Shown piece after piece: positions 36,881 to 47,777 of a stretch of 64,000 nt of DNA. The position numbers and the translations under genes were made by a program. Within the stretch, counting starts at the first letter, position 1. Each line of letters begins with the position of its first letter. A model generated the notes under the pieces. The model was not told the origin of the DNA and did no database searches. It worked only from the letters and a program-made list of their open reading frames with translations. This DNA is from Bog-473 sp963817735. GTDB lineage: Bacteria; Actinomycetota; Acidimicrobiia; Acidimicrobiales; RAAP-2. The stretch spans positions 248,001 through 312,000 of the forward strand of contig CAWFPP010000003.1 in assembly GCA_963817735.1 (NCBI GenBank). The letters are read 5' to 3'.

Positions 36881-39518
36881 TCAGAACCCGCCCGGCCCGT
36901 TGTGACGACCGGGGAAGCCATTGTTGCCGTTGCCTCCAGGCCCCGGCCCGCCCCCGCCCTTGCCCGGTGGGGGCCCGTGCGGCGCGCTCACCGGGGTGAA
37001 GTGCTCGCGCGGTGAAGACGTCGGGGCCGAAGCTGGCCAGTCCGGACTGCGCCGCGTAGCCGATGTGGCCCTGGCCGTCGAGGCCGCCGCAGACCGTGCC
37101 GGCCACGAGGGGGGTGTCGGCGTTGGACGGGTTCGTGCAGGACTTCCCCGTCAGCAACAGGTCCTCGAGCGAGCGCAGCGTGCTGTAGTGGTTGTAGTAC
37201 GTGCTCGACACCGTGCCCGGCTTGATGAGCGGGCTGATCAGCACGGTACCGGTGTCACCGCCGCCGGGGGTGAAATCGGTCGGGTCGAACAGCGGGTCGG
37301 CCGTGACGCAGCCCGCCGTCGTTGCCGCCGCCTCGTCGCTCTGGCAGGTGCTGCTCCCGACGGTGGACGTGGCTCCTTCCGCACTGAGGGTGACGTTCCC
37401 GTTGTAGCCGTTGGGCAGGGTGACCGGCTGCCCGCTGTCGTTGAACAGCTGGAAGGTACCGATCCACGGCTTGGCATAGTTGTTCGACGCCGTGGTCGTG
37501 CTGGCGTTGCCGGACAGCGCGATGGGCCCGGTGTCGCTGACGGCGCCGACGAAGGTGTCGGGCGGGATGGTGTCGCCCGCCGCGTCCGTTCCCGAGACCA
37601 GCCGACCTGTGTCATCTGCGTTGATCTTGGAGTCAGTGACCAGGCTGGAGCCGGCGGATGCCAGGGCCGGCTCGGTGGCGGCGCCCGGCGAGCCGCTCAG
37701 ATTGGCACTCTCGCCGGCGAGCCCTGTGGGCCGGTCGATGAAGCCTGAGGCGCCAGGACCGGGCTGCAGCTGCTGCCCTGCGCTGTTCGTCACCTCGGGG
37801 TCGTTGGGGCCGGTGGGCTCGGTGCTCACGTTGTGACCGTTGATGTTCTCGCCGGCGGCGTCGGCCAGGATCCCGTAGGCCCCGTAGAGGCTGCTGGCCC
37901 CCGGTGCCGTGGTGCCCGGCGAACCGAAGGACGGCTGGTCCGCCGGCGCCGGGAAGGTCGTGCTGTCACCGGGAGCGGGCGCGTTGTTGAAGCTGTTGCC
38001 GATCGTGAACGGCGGGTTTGCCTCGTCGAAGGTGATGTCGATCATGCCGCCGTCCGCGAAGGCGGCGGACTGCTCGATCATCGGGATGTAGTAGCGCAGG
38101 AACAGGTCCGCGGCGTAGAGCCCGCCCGTGTAGTTGGCGGGGGTCGTCGCCTCGGGGTCGTCTGCGGGCACACCGGCCGGGTGGTAGTTCGGCGTGCCGT
38201 TGGCGTTGAAGGCGCCCGAGAGGTTGTTGCCCTGGCAGCTCGCATCATGGGCGTCGCTGCAGTTGTTCGGCGTGATCCAGTTGAAAGCCGGGACCTCGTT
38301 GGACGGCAGGCTCAGATCGTGGGCCAGGCCGTAGGTGGGGTCGTCGAGGTTGGCGACGTGGTTGGCGTCGCAGTTGGAGTCCTGCGTGCCGTTCGTCGGC
38401 GCGCCCGGTCCGTCGTACTCCGGGACAGTCGGCTCGTTGAGGGCCGGCTGGGCCGGGTAGGTGACGCCGCTCTGCGTCCCGCTGGACTCGCCCGTCAGAG
38501 AGGTGAACCACCCGACCGGGAAGTGCTTGGCCACGTACTGGTCGGCCGGATCGCCGTTGCTGTTGGCGTTGGCCGGCTGCGCGCCGGTGAAGCTCGTCAC
38601 GTCACCGGTCGGGGCGACCAGGTTCGTGGGGTTGGTGACGGGGTTGGCGGTCGACTGGCCGGGGTAGCCACAGGCCCCGTCGTCGCGACCCGGAACGGTG
38701 TCGCTCACCCCTGGGGTCGATCCGGTCACGTAGGTCGTGGACCCGACAGGCTGGGCACCGCCGAGGTCCTGGGCGTAGCCCTTCCAGGACACCCCGGCTG
38801 CGTTCAACTGGTTGAACAGCGTCGAAACGTCCGTCGGGTAGGCGCAACCGTTCCCGTTCACCGGGTTGCCGGCTACCGGAGCGGCGTCGACGCCTCCGTG
38901 GACCACGAGCTGGCCGTAGTTGCCGTTGTCGGCGGCTGTGGCGTTCGGCGGAGTGGTGTTGGTCCCGGAGCCGTCCGTGGTGCCGTCGGTGTCGGTGCTG
39001 GTGCCGACCGTGCCGTTGGTGATGATGGCGCTGTTGTTGTTCGTCATGCTGGCGCTGCCCGAGCAGTCGTCCTGCACGCCATACGACGGCGACTGGCCCG
39101 ACACGAGCGAGATGTAGTTGTCCATGCTGAAGTGACCGGTGCCGTAGTAGTTCGTGAGCAGCGCTCCCTGCTGGGGCAGCGTCTGCCAGAGATAGCTGTT
39201 CTGGTTGAGGCCGGTGAAGGTCTCGTCGTAGGACTTGTTCTCCAGAATGATCAGCCAGACGTGCTTGATCGCACCCACGGGGGTCCCGGTCGAGGTGATC
39301 ACGCATTGCGCCTGGTGGCCGTTGGACCCACCATCAGGACGCTGCAAAGAGCTGCCGGCCGGGCACGACGAGTTGCCTGGAGGGGCGAAGGACGGCGCTG
39401 GCGCAGCCATGGCCGACGTCGAGATGCTCGTGCCGGCCAGAGCCAGAAGGCCGAGGGCCGCGGTGGCGATGGCCCCGCCTCGCACACGGTGTCGCCGGAA
39501 GGTCTCCGAAATTCGCAC
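36881..39518 (-). CDS. Secreted phosphoesterase (acid phosphatase/phospholipase C family), one frameshift near C-terminus
   Basis: About 878 residues. A long signal peptide (cleavage near AMA-APA, residues 37-41) precedes a phosphoesterase-family core with HVWLIILENKSYDETF (86-101) and GHFSMDNYISLVSGQSP (128-144). The middle is rich in Asn, Thr, Gly and Asp, as in other secreted actinobacterial phosphatases. Near 37003-37013 a one-base shift is apparent. In the uninterrupted frame the end becomes Arg/Trp-rich and runs to 36858. After the shift it continues HFTPVSAPHGPPPG, then a Gly/Pro/Asn-rich tail ending NGPGGF at 36881. GAGGAGG six bases upstream sets the GTG start. It likely releases phosphate outside the cell. 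Confidence 0.8.
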
Positions 39519-39624
39519 CCAGTCCTCCTCGCTTCGCGTCGGAACCCCGCAGAAGGGGTTTGGCCCAAAACTTAAAGTCAACGGGTTACGGCGAGGGTGA
39601 CGTTTCGCTACGAGCGACTTATTT

Positions 39625-39646
39625 CTCCGTGAACGAACCGCGAACG
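39625..39646 (-). promoter_or_regulatory. Pho-box-like direct repeat upstream of phosphoesterase
   Basis: On the minus strand CGTTCGCGGTT is followed at once by CGTTCACGGAG: two 11-base direct repeats sharing CGTTC-CGG. This is the layout of actinobacterial PhoP boxes (11-base units around GTTCA). It lies about 107 bases before a secreted phosphatase gene, which is the expected kind of target. Confidence 0.45.
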
Positions 39647-39775
39647 CGCGGACCACCCGTGTTGTCAAAACAAGCATTGCGTTCGGCGCACGCGTTGCAC
39701 GTGCCGTTGCACGCACAAACGTTCGATGCATGCGTAGGCACGCGCATGTGTGCACGCGCCGAAGGCGCAGTCGGT

Positions 39776-40270
39776 TCAGTCCGGATTCCTGGCGAGGCTC
39801 TTCCCGAGACTGCGGATCTTGGTCCGCACCGAATGCGGGAGCAGCTTCTGTTCAGACGGGCAGAGCGTGAGAAGCGACACGCTCTCGATGGTGTTGAAGG
39901 TCGTCACCGACAAGGGGAGATGCGTCTGTCCTTCCGTGCCCCTGACACCCGTCGCCTCTTCGACCAGGGCCTGGTCGAGGCCTCCCTCACGCGTGAGTAA
40001 CGCGCAGAAGGCCGATCCGTCGGTCAACAGCGCGCGCAGAGCGACGTTCCCCTGCTTGTGCTGGTAGGACGCCAGCGCGGGGTCGGCCTCCGCGACGTCG
40101 GTGAAGAACCTGGTGTCCTGTGCTGCGGAGGTCTTCGGCGCCCGCAACGGTGACGACGTCGTCGTCGTCGAACCGCCCGCGTCGGCGGCGGCGCCGCCGG
40201 CGGCCGGGAGGCCGGCCAGGCCGAGCACCACCGCGAGCACGAGGGGCGCAACGATGGGCAAAGTGCGCAA
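39776..40270 (-). CDS. Small secreted protein (DUF732-like)
   Basis: About 164 residues with a clear signal peptide (hydrophobic residues 5-25, then an Ala/Gly-rich cleavage zone) and a Ser/Thr-rich linker. The mature domain has FFTDVAEADPAL, AFCALLTREGG and LLTLCPSEQKLLP, a helical pattern with two cysteines similar to the DUF732 family of exported mycobacterial proteins. The start is uncertain: TTG at 40270 or TTG at 40261, both inside a direct-repeat array and without a ribosome site. It lies upstream of the phosphoesterase on the same strand. Confidence 0.6.
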   Translation of the reverse strand: MRTLPIVAPLVLAVVLGLAGLPAAGGAAADAGGSTTTTSSPLRAPKTSAAQDTRFFTDVAEADPALASYQHKQGNVALRALLTDGSAFCALLTREGGLDQALVEEATGVRGTEGQTHLPLSVTTFNTIESVSLLTLCPSEQKLLPHSVRTKIRSLGKSLARNPD

Positions 40271-40285
40271 AGTGCCGCAAAGTGC
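40258..40285. repeat. Three copies of GCAAAGTGC at a gene start
   Basis: GCAAAGTGC occurs at 40258-40266, 40267-40275 and 40277-40285, with a partial fourth copy following. The array overlaps the proposed start of the secreted-protein gene. It may be a regulatory repeat or simply slippage. Confidence 0.8.
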
Positions 40286-40495
40286 GCAAGGGCCGCAATG
40301 ACGCAGTCACCGCCGCCACGCCGTCAGTGTGACACACCACATGGCGGCCGCTCACCCCGACAGCGCCCTGACGCGCCGCGACCGGGCCCGAAGACCCGGC
40401 CGCGAAGCCCGACACGTTGCGTAGCGTACAACCGCCACCCCCGTGTGTGTGTGCCGCGGCCAACCACATCACCGTGATCCTTCGCCGGGCGCGCC

Positions 40496-40522
40496 GGTGG
40501 CCGGGCGCGAAGCCCGGCCACC
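40496..40522 (-). terminator. groEL terminator hairpin
   Basis: Perfect 11-base arms GGTGGCCGGGC/GCCCGGCCACC around a five-base loop lie about 29 bases after the groEL stop. The stem is very GC-rich and has no T tract. It is a strong candidate for ending the groESL transcript. The rest of 40271-40550 shows only repeats and no gene. Confidence 0.6.
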
Positions 40523-40549
40523 GCACACACAACAAACGTTGGTGCGGGA

Positions 40550-42208
<1,659 letters not shown>

Positions 42209-42323
42209 GACGGTGTCGAACTCCTCTCGAGTCCTCGAATCTCAGGTTGAACAGAAGGGGGGCCGCCGCGCCGGCCCGGATCGCACCGGGGCGGCGGACT
42301 GCCAAAATTCGTGCGGCCGAAAA

Positions 42324-42614
42324 TCAGGCGATCTTGGCCAGGATGTCGCGGGCGGACAGGATGAGGACGTCCTCGCCGTCGAGGACGTACTCGGTGCCGC
42401 CGTACTTGGAGTAGACGACGGTGTCGCCGACCTTGACGTCGAGCGGGATCAGCTCGCCGGTGTCCTCGGAGCGGCGGCCCGGGCCAACGGCCAGGACCTC
42501 GCCCTGCTGGGGCTTCTCCTTGGCGGTGTCGGGAATGACCAGGCCAGAGGCGGTGGTCTCCTCGGACTCGCCGGGGCGGACGACGATCCGGTCATCGAGG
42601 GGTTGCAGACTCAT
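42324..42614 (-). CDS. groES: Co-chaperonin GroES
   Basis: A 96-residue GroES. LQPLDDRIVVRP at the N-terminus, the mobile loop (SEETTASGLVIPDTAKEKP), GEVLAVGPG and the closing YSKYGGTEYVLDGEDVLILS are standard. It caps the GroEL ring. The gene heads the groES-groEL operon. A CIRCE element lies 27 bases upstream of the start codon, overlapping the likely transcription start. Confidence 0.97.
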   Translation of the reverse strand: MSLQPLDDRIVVRPGESEETTASGLVIPDTAKEKPQQGEVLAVGPGRRSEDTGELIPLDVKVGDTVVYSKYGGTEYVLDGEDVLILSARDILAKIA

Positions 42615-42641
42615 TTTGGGACGGGCCTCCTTGGCACTTCG

Positions 42642-42668
42642 TTAGCACTCTCGGGTTGCGAGTGCCAA
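42642..42668 (-). promoter_or_regulatory. CIRCE element (HrcA operator)
   Basis: Reading the minus strand, TTGGCACTC, nine bases, GAGTGCTAA. This is the CIRCE consensus with one mismatch in one arm. HrcA bound here would repress groESL until heat shock. Confidence 0.9.
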
Positions 42669-42697
42669 CGATAGCGGGCCGGGCCGGGACTTGGCAA
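42668..42697 (-). promoter_or_regulatory. groES promoter
   Basis: A minus-strand -35 TTGCCA and -10 TATCGT are 18 bases apart. The -10 abuts the CIRCE element, so the start point falls inside the operator, as expected for HrcA repression. Confidence 0.6.
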
Positions 42698-42856
42698 GGG
42701 GGAGACCCAGGCCGGCCGAAAATTCCCGCCGGGACCGGGCAGCACCAGCCGTGTGGTTCCGGCCCGGGGCCCGTTCTCCTCGGTGGGAGAGCGCAGCGCG
42801 CCACCGCCCCGCCCGGGCGCCGGCGCCAGCCGCTCATGGAGCAGGAGGGGGCGAAC

Positions 42857-43662
42857 ATGGCCCAGGCAGGGATGGAGCACTGGCGGCGTGCCGTAAGGTG
42901 GACGTTCGGAGGGATCTTCGTCGCAGCCCTGGCCGGAGGCCTGATCGGGCAGGCGACCGGGGGTGACGCGCTGGCCGACGCCCGTACGGCGTCCGGGCGG
43001 TGTCGCGCCGGCCACCGCCCGGCCACTCCACGACGTCCTCGCCCAACACCGCTGCGGTGGCGTCGAAGACGGTGGCACGGGGCACCGCGGCGCTGCTGCG
43101 CCTGTCGGACCTGCCGTCGGGATGGACCGCCGGTGGCACTCCGGCCGCACCGACACGGGTGACACCCTGGTCGTCCAAGCTGGCCCGCTGCGTCGGGGTG
43201 CCCGCACGCGTCGCCGCCGTGGCGCCGACCAAGGTGAACAGCGCCGACTTCACCAGCACCGGACAGCTCGACGCCGTCGAGGACAGCGTCTCGGTCTACC
43301 GCTCGGCGGCCCAGGCCCGGGCCGAGTACGCCGCCCTGGCCAGCTCAAAGACCACCACGTGCATGAACCGAGTCGCCAGCCTGGCACTGCAGCAGAACAT
43401 GCAGAAGGAGGCGGGGAGCACCACCACCGTCGGGGTCGTCAGCTTCGCCGACCTGCCCGCCGCGGCGGCTGCCCTGCACCTGACCGGCTTCACCGTGACC
43501 ATCCCGATCGCCCGTGGTGGACGGGTGCTGACCGTCACGAGCACGCAGGTCGACTTCGTCTCCGGCGCGCTGCTGCACCAGATGACGTTCAACGGCAACG
43601 GCTCGCCCTTCCCGGCCCCCCTCGAGGAGCAGGTGCTCTCGACGGTGCAGGGCCGGCACTGA
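42857..43662 (+). CDS. Membrane-anchored/exported protein, probable frameshift near 43000
   Basis: The first frame gives MAQAGMEHWRRAVRW and then a hydrophobic helix (about residues 15-35), a signal anchor. GGAGGGGG seven bases before the ATG supports this start. Near 42995 the frame breaks. A second frame continues with a Ser/Thr/Pro-rich linker and a domain of about 190 residues with TAALLRLSDLPSGWTAG, three cysteines and LTVTSTQVDFVSGALLHQM. This anchor-linker-domain order resembles exported actinobacterial sensor-like domains. The second frame could start alone at a GTG near 43000 but would then lack an export signal. No family is assigned. Confidence 0.55.
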
Positions 43663-43752
43663 CGACGGCCGGCGCCGTGTCGGCGGACAGGCGTGGCCCC
43701 GGCGCGTGTCGGTACGCTCCCGGGCGACCGCCACCAGCCGGAGGGACCCCCC

Positions 43753-45369
43753 ATGGCCGCAGCCAACCCCAAGAGTGACCCCGACCGCTGGTGGCACGGG
43801 GGCGTCTTCTACCAGATCTACCCCCGCTCCTACGCCGACAGCGACGGGGACGGGGTGGGCGATCTGCCGGGCATCGTGTCGAAGCTCGACCACCTGGCGC
43901 GCCTGGGCATCACCGGCGTGTGGTTGTCCCCGGTCACGTGCTCGCCCAACCGCGACTGGGGCTACGACGTGTCGGACTACCGCGACATCGACCCCTCCTT
44001 CGGGAACCTCGACGACCTCGACACCCTGGTGCGCGAGGCGGGTACGCGTGGCATCCGCATCCTCATGGACCTGGTGCCCAACCACACCAGCGACCAGCAC
44101 GCCTGGTTCGTCGACGCGCTGAGCGGGCGGGGGTCGGCGCACCGCGACTACTACGTCTGGGCCGACCCCAAGCCGGACGGCATGCTGCCGAACAACTGGG
44201 CCAGCATCTTCGGGGGCCCCGCCTGGCAGTTCGACGAGGCCAGCGGCCAGTACTACCTGCACAACTTCGAGGCCCAGCAGCCCGACCTGAACTGGTGGGA
44301 CGAAGGGGTGCGGCGCGAGTTCGACGACATCGTGCGCTTCTGGTGGGACCGGGGCGTGGCGGGGTTCCGCATCGACGTGTGCAACATGATGATCAAGGAC
44401 AAGGAGCTGCGCGACAACCCGCCGGCCACCGAGGATGATCCGCTCGACCAGCAGTTCATGGGCCAGCGCGCCGTCTACAACACCGACCGCCCCGAGGCCC
44501 ACGACATCCTGAAGCGCTGGCGCGCCATTGCGGACGGCTACGAGCCGGCCCGGCTCCTCATCGGCGAGACCAACGTGGAGCAGCTGCCCGTCCTCGTGGA
44601 CTTCTACGGCGACGGGCACGACGAGCTGCACGGCGGCTTCAACTTCGTGTTCATCAACGCGCCGCTCGAAGCGGGCGCGCTCCGTGCCGTGGTGGAGGAG
44701 ACCGAAGCACTGCTGCCCGAGGGCGCCTGGCCCATCTGGACGGGGTCCAACCACGACGTGTCGCGGCTGGCCACCCGCTGGGCGTCCGGCGACGTGGCCA
44801 AGGTCAAGCTGGCACTGCTGCTCCTGCTCACCCTGCGCGGCACGCCCTTCCTCTACCAGGGCGACGAGATCGGGCTCGTCGACGGGACCCTGCAGCGCGA
44901 GGACGTCCTCGACGCCGTCGGTGTCCGCTTCTGGCCGTACTACAAGGGACGCGACGCCGAGCGCACGCCGATGCCGTGGAACGCCGAACCGGGCGGCGGC
45001 TTCACCCCAGCCGGCGTGCGTCCGTGGCTGCCCATGGCCGACCCGGCGCCGTGCAACGTGGCCGACCAGGAGGGCGACCCCGACTCGGCCCTCGAGCTGT
45101 GCCGCCGCGCCATCGCGGCCCGGGCGGCCAGCGAGGACCTCGCCGTCGGCTCGTACCGTTCGCTGCCCTCCCCCGAGGGCACGTGGGTCTATGCCCGCGG
45201 CGACGGCGACGGCCACGTCACGGTGTTGCTCAACATGTCGAGCGAGACGGTGTCCTTCGGCGAAGTGGCCGGGACGGTGACGGTGAGCACCGAGCACGGG
45301 CTGGAGGGCTCCCGCGCCGACGGGACCTTGGCGCTCCCACCCTGGGGGGGCGCCGTCGTGACGCCATGA
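43753..45369 (+). CDS. GH13 alpha-glucosidase
   Basis: A 538-residue glycoside hydrolase of the GH13 alpha-amylase family. The four conserved regions are visible: MDLVPNHTSD (105-114), GFRIDVCN with nucleophile Asp208, GETN with acid/base Glu272, and SNHD with Asp335. The closest known types are alpha-glucosidases and oligo-1,6-glucosidases that release glucose from maltose or isomaltose-like substrates. There is no signal peptide, so it is cytoplasmic. GGAGGG six bases upstream sets the ATG. Its stop overlaps the start of a glycosyltransferase gene by four bases (ATGA). Confidence 0.92.
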   Translation: MAAANPKSDPDRWWHGGVFYQIYPRSYADSDGDGVGDLPGIVSKLDHLARLGITGVWLSPVTCSPNRDWGYDVSDYRDIDPSFGNLDDLDTLVREAGTRGIRILMDLVPNHTSDQHAWFVDALSGRGSAHRDYYVWADPKPDGMLPNNWASIFGGPAWQFDEASGQYYLHNFEAQQPDLNWWDEGVRREFDDIVRFWWDRGVAGFRIDVCNMMIKDKELRDNPPATEDDPLDQQFMGQRAVYNTDRPEAHDILKRWRAIADGYEPARLLIGETNVEQLPVLVDFYGDGHDELHGGFNFVFINAPLEAGALRAVVEETEALLPEGAWPIWTGSNHDVSRLATRWASGDVAKVKLALLLLLTLRGTPFLYQGDEIGLVDGTLQREDVLDAVGVRFWPYYKGRDAERTPMPWNAEPGGGFTPAGVRPWLPMADPAPCNVADQEGDPDSALELCRRAIAARAASEDLAVGSYRSLPSPEGTWVYARGDGDGHVTVLLNMSSETVSFGEVAGTVTVSTEHGLEGSRADGTLALPPWGGAVVTP

Positions 45370-46704
45370 CGCCCGAGCGGCGGCGCTTCGTCCTGTGCAC
45401 GACGCCGTCCCATGGGGCACACGGCGCCCCTGGTCGCGCTGGCCGGCCGCCTCGTCGGCGACGGGCACGAGGTCGTGTTCTTCACCACGGAGCACTACCG
45501 CCAGACGATCGAGGCAACGGGGGCGCGCTTCGTGCCCTTTGCGGCCGCGGACGACGCGCATGACCTGATGGTGGCCAACCCCGAGCGCGAGTCGTCGTCC
45601 AAGCGCGGCGTCCGGGGGGTGAAGGACGACCTGCGCCGGATCTTCATCGGTCCCGTCCCCGGCCAGAGCCGCGACCTGCGCGGAATCCTGGAGGACTTCG
45701 CGGCGGACTGCATCGTGGTCGACTCCATGTTCCTCGGCGCCGTTCCCCTGGCGCTGGGGCCGCGCCCGGCACGGCCGGCGCTGGTGTGTCTCGGCGTCAT
45801 GCCGTACGCGTCGAACAGCCGGGACACAGCGCCGTTCGGGGTGGCGTTCCAGCCCGGGACCGATCCGCTGCGCCGCCTGCGCAACGCGGCGATGAACTGG
45901 GCCACCGAGCACTTCGTGCTGGCCGACATTCAGCGCTTCGCCCGGCGTCGGCTGGCCGAGGCCGGCGCGCCCGGCGGATTCCCCGGCTACCTCGTCGACG
46001 TCCAGCCCAAGGTGGTCGACGCCTTCTTGCAGGCAACGGTGGCGGGCTTCGAATACCCGCGCTCGGACCTCGCCCCCTCGGTGCGCTTCGTCGGACCGAT
46101 CCTCGTCCCACCGGCAGGCTCCTTCGAACAACCGCCCTGGTGGGACGAGCTCGGGAGTGGCCGGCCGGTGGTCCACGTCACCCAGGGCACGCTCGACAAC
46201 GCGGACCTCGGCCGGCTCGTGCTCGTGACGACCCGGGCGCTGGCCGACGACGAGGTCCTGGTCGTGGCGACGACGGGCGGGCCCGACCCCTCGCCCCTGC
46301 GGCGTGAGCTGCCGGCGAACGTCCGCCTGGAGCGCTTCGTGCCGCACGACCTCCTCCTCCCCCATGTCGACGTCATGGTGACCAACGGGGGCTACGGCGG
46401 CGTGCAACAGGCGCTCGCCCACGGCGTCCCCCTCGTGGTGGCCGGCGACAGCGAGGACAAGCCCGAGGTGGCGGCCCGCGTGCAGTGGTCGGGCGCGGGC
46501 GTCAACCTGCACACGGGACGGCCCTCACCGGCCATGGTGGCGCGGGCTGTCCGCCGCCTGCTCCAGCGGGGCTCGTACCGGCAACGGGCGCAGGCGCTCC
46601 AGGCCGAGATCGCCGCCACCGATCCGCTCGGCACCATCACCGGCGTGTTGCACGAGCAGTGCGCGGCCAACGACGCGGTGCGCCGGCCCGCCGAGAACGT
46701 CTGA
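45366..46704 (+). CDS. UGT/MGT-like glycosyltransferase, one frameshift near its start
   Basis: About 445 residues after repair. The expected N-terminal reading (RRFVLCTTPSHGHTAPLVAL) is broken at a GGGG run (45414-45417), where one extra G shifts the frame. The downstream frame, starting at ATG 45412, is otherwise intact. The GT-B C-terminal half has HVTQGTLDN, RFVPHDLLLPHVDVMVTNGGYG and HGVPLVVAGDSEDKP, the nucleotide-sugar-binding signature of macrolide/flavonoid-type GT1 enzymes. It probably glycosylates a small lipophilic acceptor. Coupling with the glucosidase suggests a shared glycoside pathway. Confidence 0.82.
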
Positions 46705-46733
46705 CTCGCACGGGGCCGGGTACAGTCGACGGC

Positions 46734-47771
46734 ATGCAGGCCGAGTCCAGGTCCGGCCGTCTGCGCTGGTCGCGGGGCCACACGGCTCCCACGGTCCCGG
46801 ACTCGTTCCCCGAATCGGGTCTCATCGAGGACCTCCCGGCCCGCGAGCTCCACCGGGGGCTGTTCCACCTCCTCTTCGCCCGTGACCCGGCCCCGGACGA
46901 TCCCTTCGTGGCCGAGCTCGAGCAGGGCACGAAGACGCCGCGCCAGATGATGGAGTGGCTGATCCACTCGGCGGAGTGGAGCCACGCCGCACCCATGACC
47001 GAGTTCGGCCCCTCGCTGCACTACGGGCGCGGGGTCTTCATCCGCAGCCTGCCGCGGGCGAGGCGCATCCTCGACATCGGCGGCGTGGCGCTCGGCGTCC
47101 CCTACGGCGCGCTCGTCCTGATGGGCTATCCGTACGCCTTCCAGGAGATCGTCATCGTCGATCTGCCGAGCGAGGACCGCCACGAGCTGTACCAGGACGG
47201 CCAGACACAGACGACGGTCGACGTCGCCGGCGGCCGCGTCGCCTACCGCTACCACTCCATGACCGACCTCAGCAGCTACCCGTCGGCGTCGTTCGACATG
47301 GTCTACAGCGGGGAGAGCATCGAGCACATCACGCGTCGCGAGGCCGAACTTGTCCTGGCCGAGGCCCGCCGCGTCCTCAGGCCGGGCGGGGTCCTGGCCC
47401 TCGACACGCCGAACGCCAAGCTGACCCGGCTGCAGCAGGACACCTTCATCGACCCCGACCACAAGTACGAGTACCGGCACGCGGAATTGGCCGCCATGCT
47501 GCGCGGCAACGGGTTCGTCATCGAACGGGCCATGGGGATCAACTACGGCGGCGACTCCGTCGCCCGGGGCGTCTTCGATCCGACCGAGCTGGCCACCAAG
47601 CGCGGCATCTTCGACGACATCGAGAACTGCTACCTGCTGGCCTACGTCTGCCGCAAGCCGCGCCACCCCACCCTGGGGTCGTCGCTGGAGCGGGCCTGGT
47701 GGCGCGTCGCCGGCACGCAGGCCACGCCGCGGCGTGCGCTCGGGCGGGCCCGGCGCATGCTCGGCTCCTGA
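46734..47771 (+). CDS. Class I SAM-dependent methyltransferase
   Basis: A 345-residue protein. Residues 1-100 form a helical region of unknown role. RILDIGGVALGVPYG (111-125) is the SAM loop, IVDLPSEDRH ends strand 2, SASFDMVYSGESIEHI is motif II and VLRPGGVLALDTPN motif III. This is the Methyltransf_11/23 pattern. The target is unknown; position after a glycosyltransferase suggests sugar or glycolipid methylation. ATG follows a weak AGTCGACGG leader. It ends only six bases from the opposing aldo/keto reductase stop. Confidence 0.85.
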   Translation: MQAESRSGRLRWSRGHTAPTVPDSFPESGLIEDLPARELHRGLFHLLFARDPAPDDPFVAELEQGTKTPRQMMEWLIHSAEWSHAAPMTEFGPSLHYGRGVFIRSLPRARRILDIGGVALGVPYGALVLMGYPYAFQEIVIVDLPSEDRHELYQDGQTQTTVDVAGGRVAYRYHSMTDLSSYPSASFDMVYSGESIEHITRREAELVLAEARRVLRPGGVLALDTPNAKLTRLQQDTFIDPDHKYEYRHAELAAMLRGNGFVIERAMGINYGGDSVARGVFDPTELATKRGIFDDIENCYLLAYVCRKPRHPTLGSSLERAWWRVAGTQATPRRALGRARRMLGS

Positions 47772-47777
47772 CGTCGC

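Noticed and set aside
37833..39575. 580-codon plus-strand frame opposite the phosphoesterase
   Set aside because: Composition (Val/Gly/Arg) and lack of motifs mark it as a shadow; the minus strand has signal peptide and family motifs.
43345..46512. Open frame of more than 1000 codons on the minus strand
   Set aside because: It is the complement of the alpha-glucosidase and glycosyltransferase genes, with His/Val/Gly/Arg-rich sequence typical of antisense frames in GC-rich DNA.
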